Of a stretch of DNA of 34,439 bases, positions 32,755 to 34,439 are shown piece after piece. Numbering within the stretch: the stretch's first letter is position 1; every line of letters begins with the position of its first letter. The notes under the pieces were generated by a model. That model saw nothing but the letters and a program-made list of their open reading frames with translations. It was not told the origin of the DNA and did not search any database. A program made the translations under genes and the position numbers. Source of the stretch: Muribaculaceae bacterium (GTDB lineage Bacteria > Bacteroidota > Bacteroidia > Bacteroidales > Muribaculaceae); the NCBI GenBank assembly GCA_016290325.1, contig JAEETL010000030.1, positions 1 through 34,439 on the forward strand. Direction: 5' to 3'.

Positions 32755-34439
32755 GGCTTTTCCTGGGGTTGAAGGGTTGTCAATTTATCGACATTTTCCA
32801 TAACGCTCTCAGTAGCCTTCTCAGTCACAGTAGCAGCGCCACTGCCTGAGCGACGGCGAGTGCCGCCCTCGATGGATTTCATCAGGCTCTTAAGTTCGTC
32901 ACTCACGTCATAGATGTCATCGGGCGATTTGGGGCGCAGGGCATCATACCACTTAAATTGAGGCAAGTACATATCGGCTTTCTTAGCCAAGTAAAGCGGA
33001 GTCACTTTACCCGACACCTCGGGCCACATGGTAATGCGGTCAACCTCCTGTTTGGGCTTGAGGTTTAGCCGCATGTAGCTCGACTCGGCGCTTACCATCT
33101 TATTATAGGTCGAATCCTTTTCCTCGGGGAACATGATGACCTGCACGTTGCCGTCAACATCGAGCTGCCTAAGTTCCTTGTTCTCAAACAGCGCCTTCAT
33201 CTTCTTGCCGCTCAACTGGTCATAATAGATCTCACCCAGATGCTCGGCCATGAAACCACCCGTGGGCAATGTGGCCCAGTCGGCTGCACTATCATTCAAG
33301 TGAACGTTGATTTCGTCGCCAAAGATTTGACGCTCTAGGTTCCATACGACAGCATGTCGATACATGTTGATGATCGTGTCGGCCTCGCTGAGTTGCAGCG
33401 AATCACAGATGCCCTGTACGTCACTGCGGTAAAACCTCACCTGGTTAAATGCCCGCAACACGCGCACCGAATCGTTCACCGAGTCATTCTTGACATGGTT
33501 TATAAGCGTGCACAGCGTGTCGGCATGCAGGTAGATCGTGTCCTTTTGAGAGAACTCGCGCGCCCTGGCCTTCCGAGTCACGTAGCTGTAATGGGAATTA
33601 TCGTCATGATAGCCGTAATCGCCATCCAGAATTACCTTATTGCTCGGGTCAGTAATAATTACATTACCACGCGCCTCACCGTAATTGCGGTTGCGGTTGT
33701 AATACACAGTGTCTCCAATCAGCGTCTTGCCGTCCTTGGCAGTAATGAGTGAGCGCTCATAAAGGGTCGCGTCATCGGCACTGGTGTTGTACCAGCCATT
33801 TGTCGTGTTGATGGTGTTACTGTCACTCACGATGAGCGTTTGGCTCGAGATTTTAGCGATATGGGACTGGGTGTTATAGTCAAGCAAATCGGTGAACATC
33901 TCATAACGGTCATTGACGAGATGCACATCACGGGAGAACTCTGACTGCTTGGTATCCAGCTCATATCGGCCATATTGCGACGAAAGCTCGGTATTATTGC
34001 GGTTATCGACAATGGTTCCGCCATTAAAGTAATAGCTCACATTAGAGTTGATCTCATAATCAAGGGCATCGGTGATCAGTGTCGTGCTACGGTTCTCCAA
34101 GCGCACGTTGCTGCGCAACTCGGCCACACCCTGGTCTCCATAGTAATGAAGCACATCGCTGTATACCCACAAGGTGTCGCCCTGGGTCATGCGCACATTG
34201 CCAAAGGCATCCAGTGAACTCGTCTCGGGATAAAAATAGGCGCTGTCACAGAACATATACATGTCGCCACGGCGAAAACGCACATTTCCCTTCAACACCT
34301 GGTAATCGGTACTGATTGCTTCATTTGCCTTCAAGATATCGGCATTCTCAAGAAAAACCTTATTGGTCTGGTTGCGGTTGGCCTTGGGAATCTGTGGGGT
34401 GATGCGACTGACTTTGGGACCTTTAGCCCCCTTGCGGGC
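32751..34439 (-). CDS. OstA-like outer-membrane biogenesis protein (5' end beyond the window)
   Basis: The frame is open from the right edge, so the start is outside and 562 residues are visible. Repeating short beta strands such as GNVRFRRGDMYMFCDSAYFY, GNVRMTQGDTLWVYSDVLHY and NVRLENRSTTLITDALDYE are the pattern of LptA/OstA beta-jellyroll proteins, which move lipopolysaccharide across the periplasm. The last 50 residues are low-complexity. In Bacteroidota this OstA-like gene is often next to mutL, as here, with a 4 bp overlap. Partner proteins are not in the window. Confidence 0.88.
   Translation of the reverse strand, partial: ARKGAKGPKVSRITPQIPKANRNQTNKVFLENADILKANEAISTDYQVLKGNVRFRRGDMYMFCDSAYFYPETSSLDAFGNVRMTQGDTLWVYSDVLHYYGDQGVAELRSNVRLENRSTTLITDALDYEINSNVSYYFNGGTIVDNRNNTELSSQYGRYELDTKQSEFSRDVHLVNDRYEMFTDLLDYNTQSHIAKISSQTLIVSDSNTINTTNGWYNTSADDATLYERSLITAKDGKTLIGDTVYYNRNRNYGEARGNVIITDPSNKVILDGDYGYHDDNSHYSYVTRKARAREFSQKDTIYLHADTLCTLINHVKNDSVNDSVRVLRAFNQVRFYRSDVQGICDSLQLSEADTIINMYRHAVVWNLERQIFGDEINVHLNDSAADWATLPTGGFMAEHLGEIYYDQLSGKKMKALFENKELRQLDVDGNVQVIMFPEEKDSTYNKMVSAESSYMRLNLKPKQEVDRITMWPEVSGKVTPLYLAKKADMYLPQFKWYDALRPKSPDDIYDVSDELKSLMKSIEGGTRRRSGSGAATVTEKATESVMENVDKLTTLQPQEKP

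Noticed and set aside
1..34439. Search by eye for tRNA genes, transposases, integrases and toxin-antitoxin pairs
   Set aside because: No cloverleaf with TTCGA loop, no transposase or integrase motif, and no paired small toxin genes were found.

Overview
The window looks like a chromosomal segment from a member of the phylum Bacteroidota, order Bacteroidales, most likely Muribaculaceae or a close relative. Three things support this. The left edge carries the 5' end of a 16S rRNA gene on the minus strand with a Bacteroidales-like V1 region. At least ten intergenic regions carry a -7 box fitting the Bacteroidota pattern TAnnTTTG (TATCTTTG, TACCTTTG, TAACTTTG, TAAATTTG), several with a TTTG box about 20 bp upstream. 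The gene set is also typical: exbB-exbD-exbD-tonB, a six-gene Na+-NQR operon, a short lysine-type SerA, a BspA-like leucine-rich-repeat protein with a dockerin-like tail, and an OstA-like gene overlapping mutL. The family assignment is inference.

Layout, left to right. Positions 1-112 are the start of 16S rRNA, with its promoter and leader to about 374. Positions 590-3430 hold a minus-strand operon: rsfS, ftsH and a small TerB-like gene. gdhA (minus) and serC-serA (plus) diverge from a 438 bp AT-rich spacer with a promoter for each. A DIP1984-family coiled-coil gene follows. Positions 8341-13284 are a TonB energy-transduction block on the minus strand: exbB, two exbD genes and tonB, then a second, near-duplicate tonB with its own promoter. 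Positions 13425-19527 hold the nqrABCDEF operon (plus), driven by a near-perfect consensus promoter. Next is an AT-rich gene for a 1103-residue BspA-like surface protein behind an unusual leader of about 310 nt. An OmpH/Skp-like lipoprotein, a small membrane protein and a guanine deaminase are on the minus strand. pepD and an OB-like DUF3127 gene are on the plus strand. The right end (28126-34439) is a minus-strand run: OstA-like (cut by the window edge), mutL, a PHP phosphoesterase, an SGNH hydrolase and an AlbA_2/Schlafen-like ATP-binding regulator.

How the genes fit together. Na+-NQR oxidises NADH and builds a sodium gradient. ExbB/ExbD/TonB couples an ion gradient to outer-membrane transport, and OstA-like and OmpH-like proteins serve outer-membrane biogenesis. 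GdhA, SerC/SerA, PepD and guanine deaminase are nitrogen and amino-acid metabolism. I saw no prophage, transposase, CRISPR array or tRNA. The most interesting material is between and within ordinary genes: the structured leader before the BspA-like gene, repeated hairpin elements, a MutL whose C-terminal nuclease motifs are degenerate, and an SSB-like acidic tip on the DUF3127 protein.
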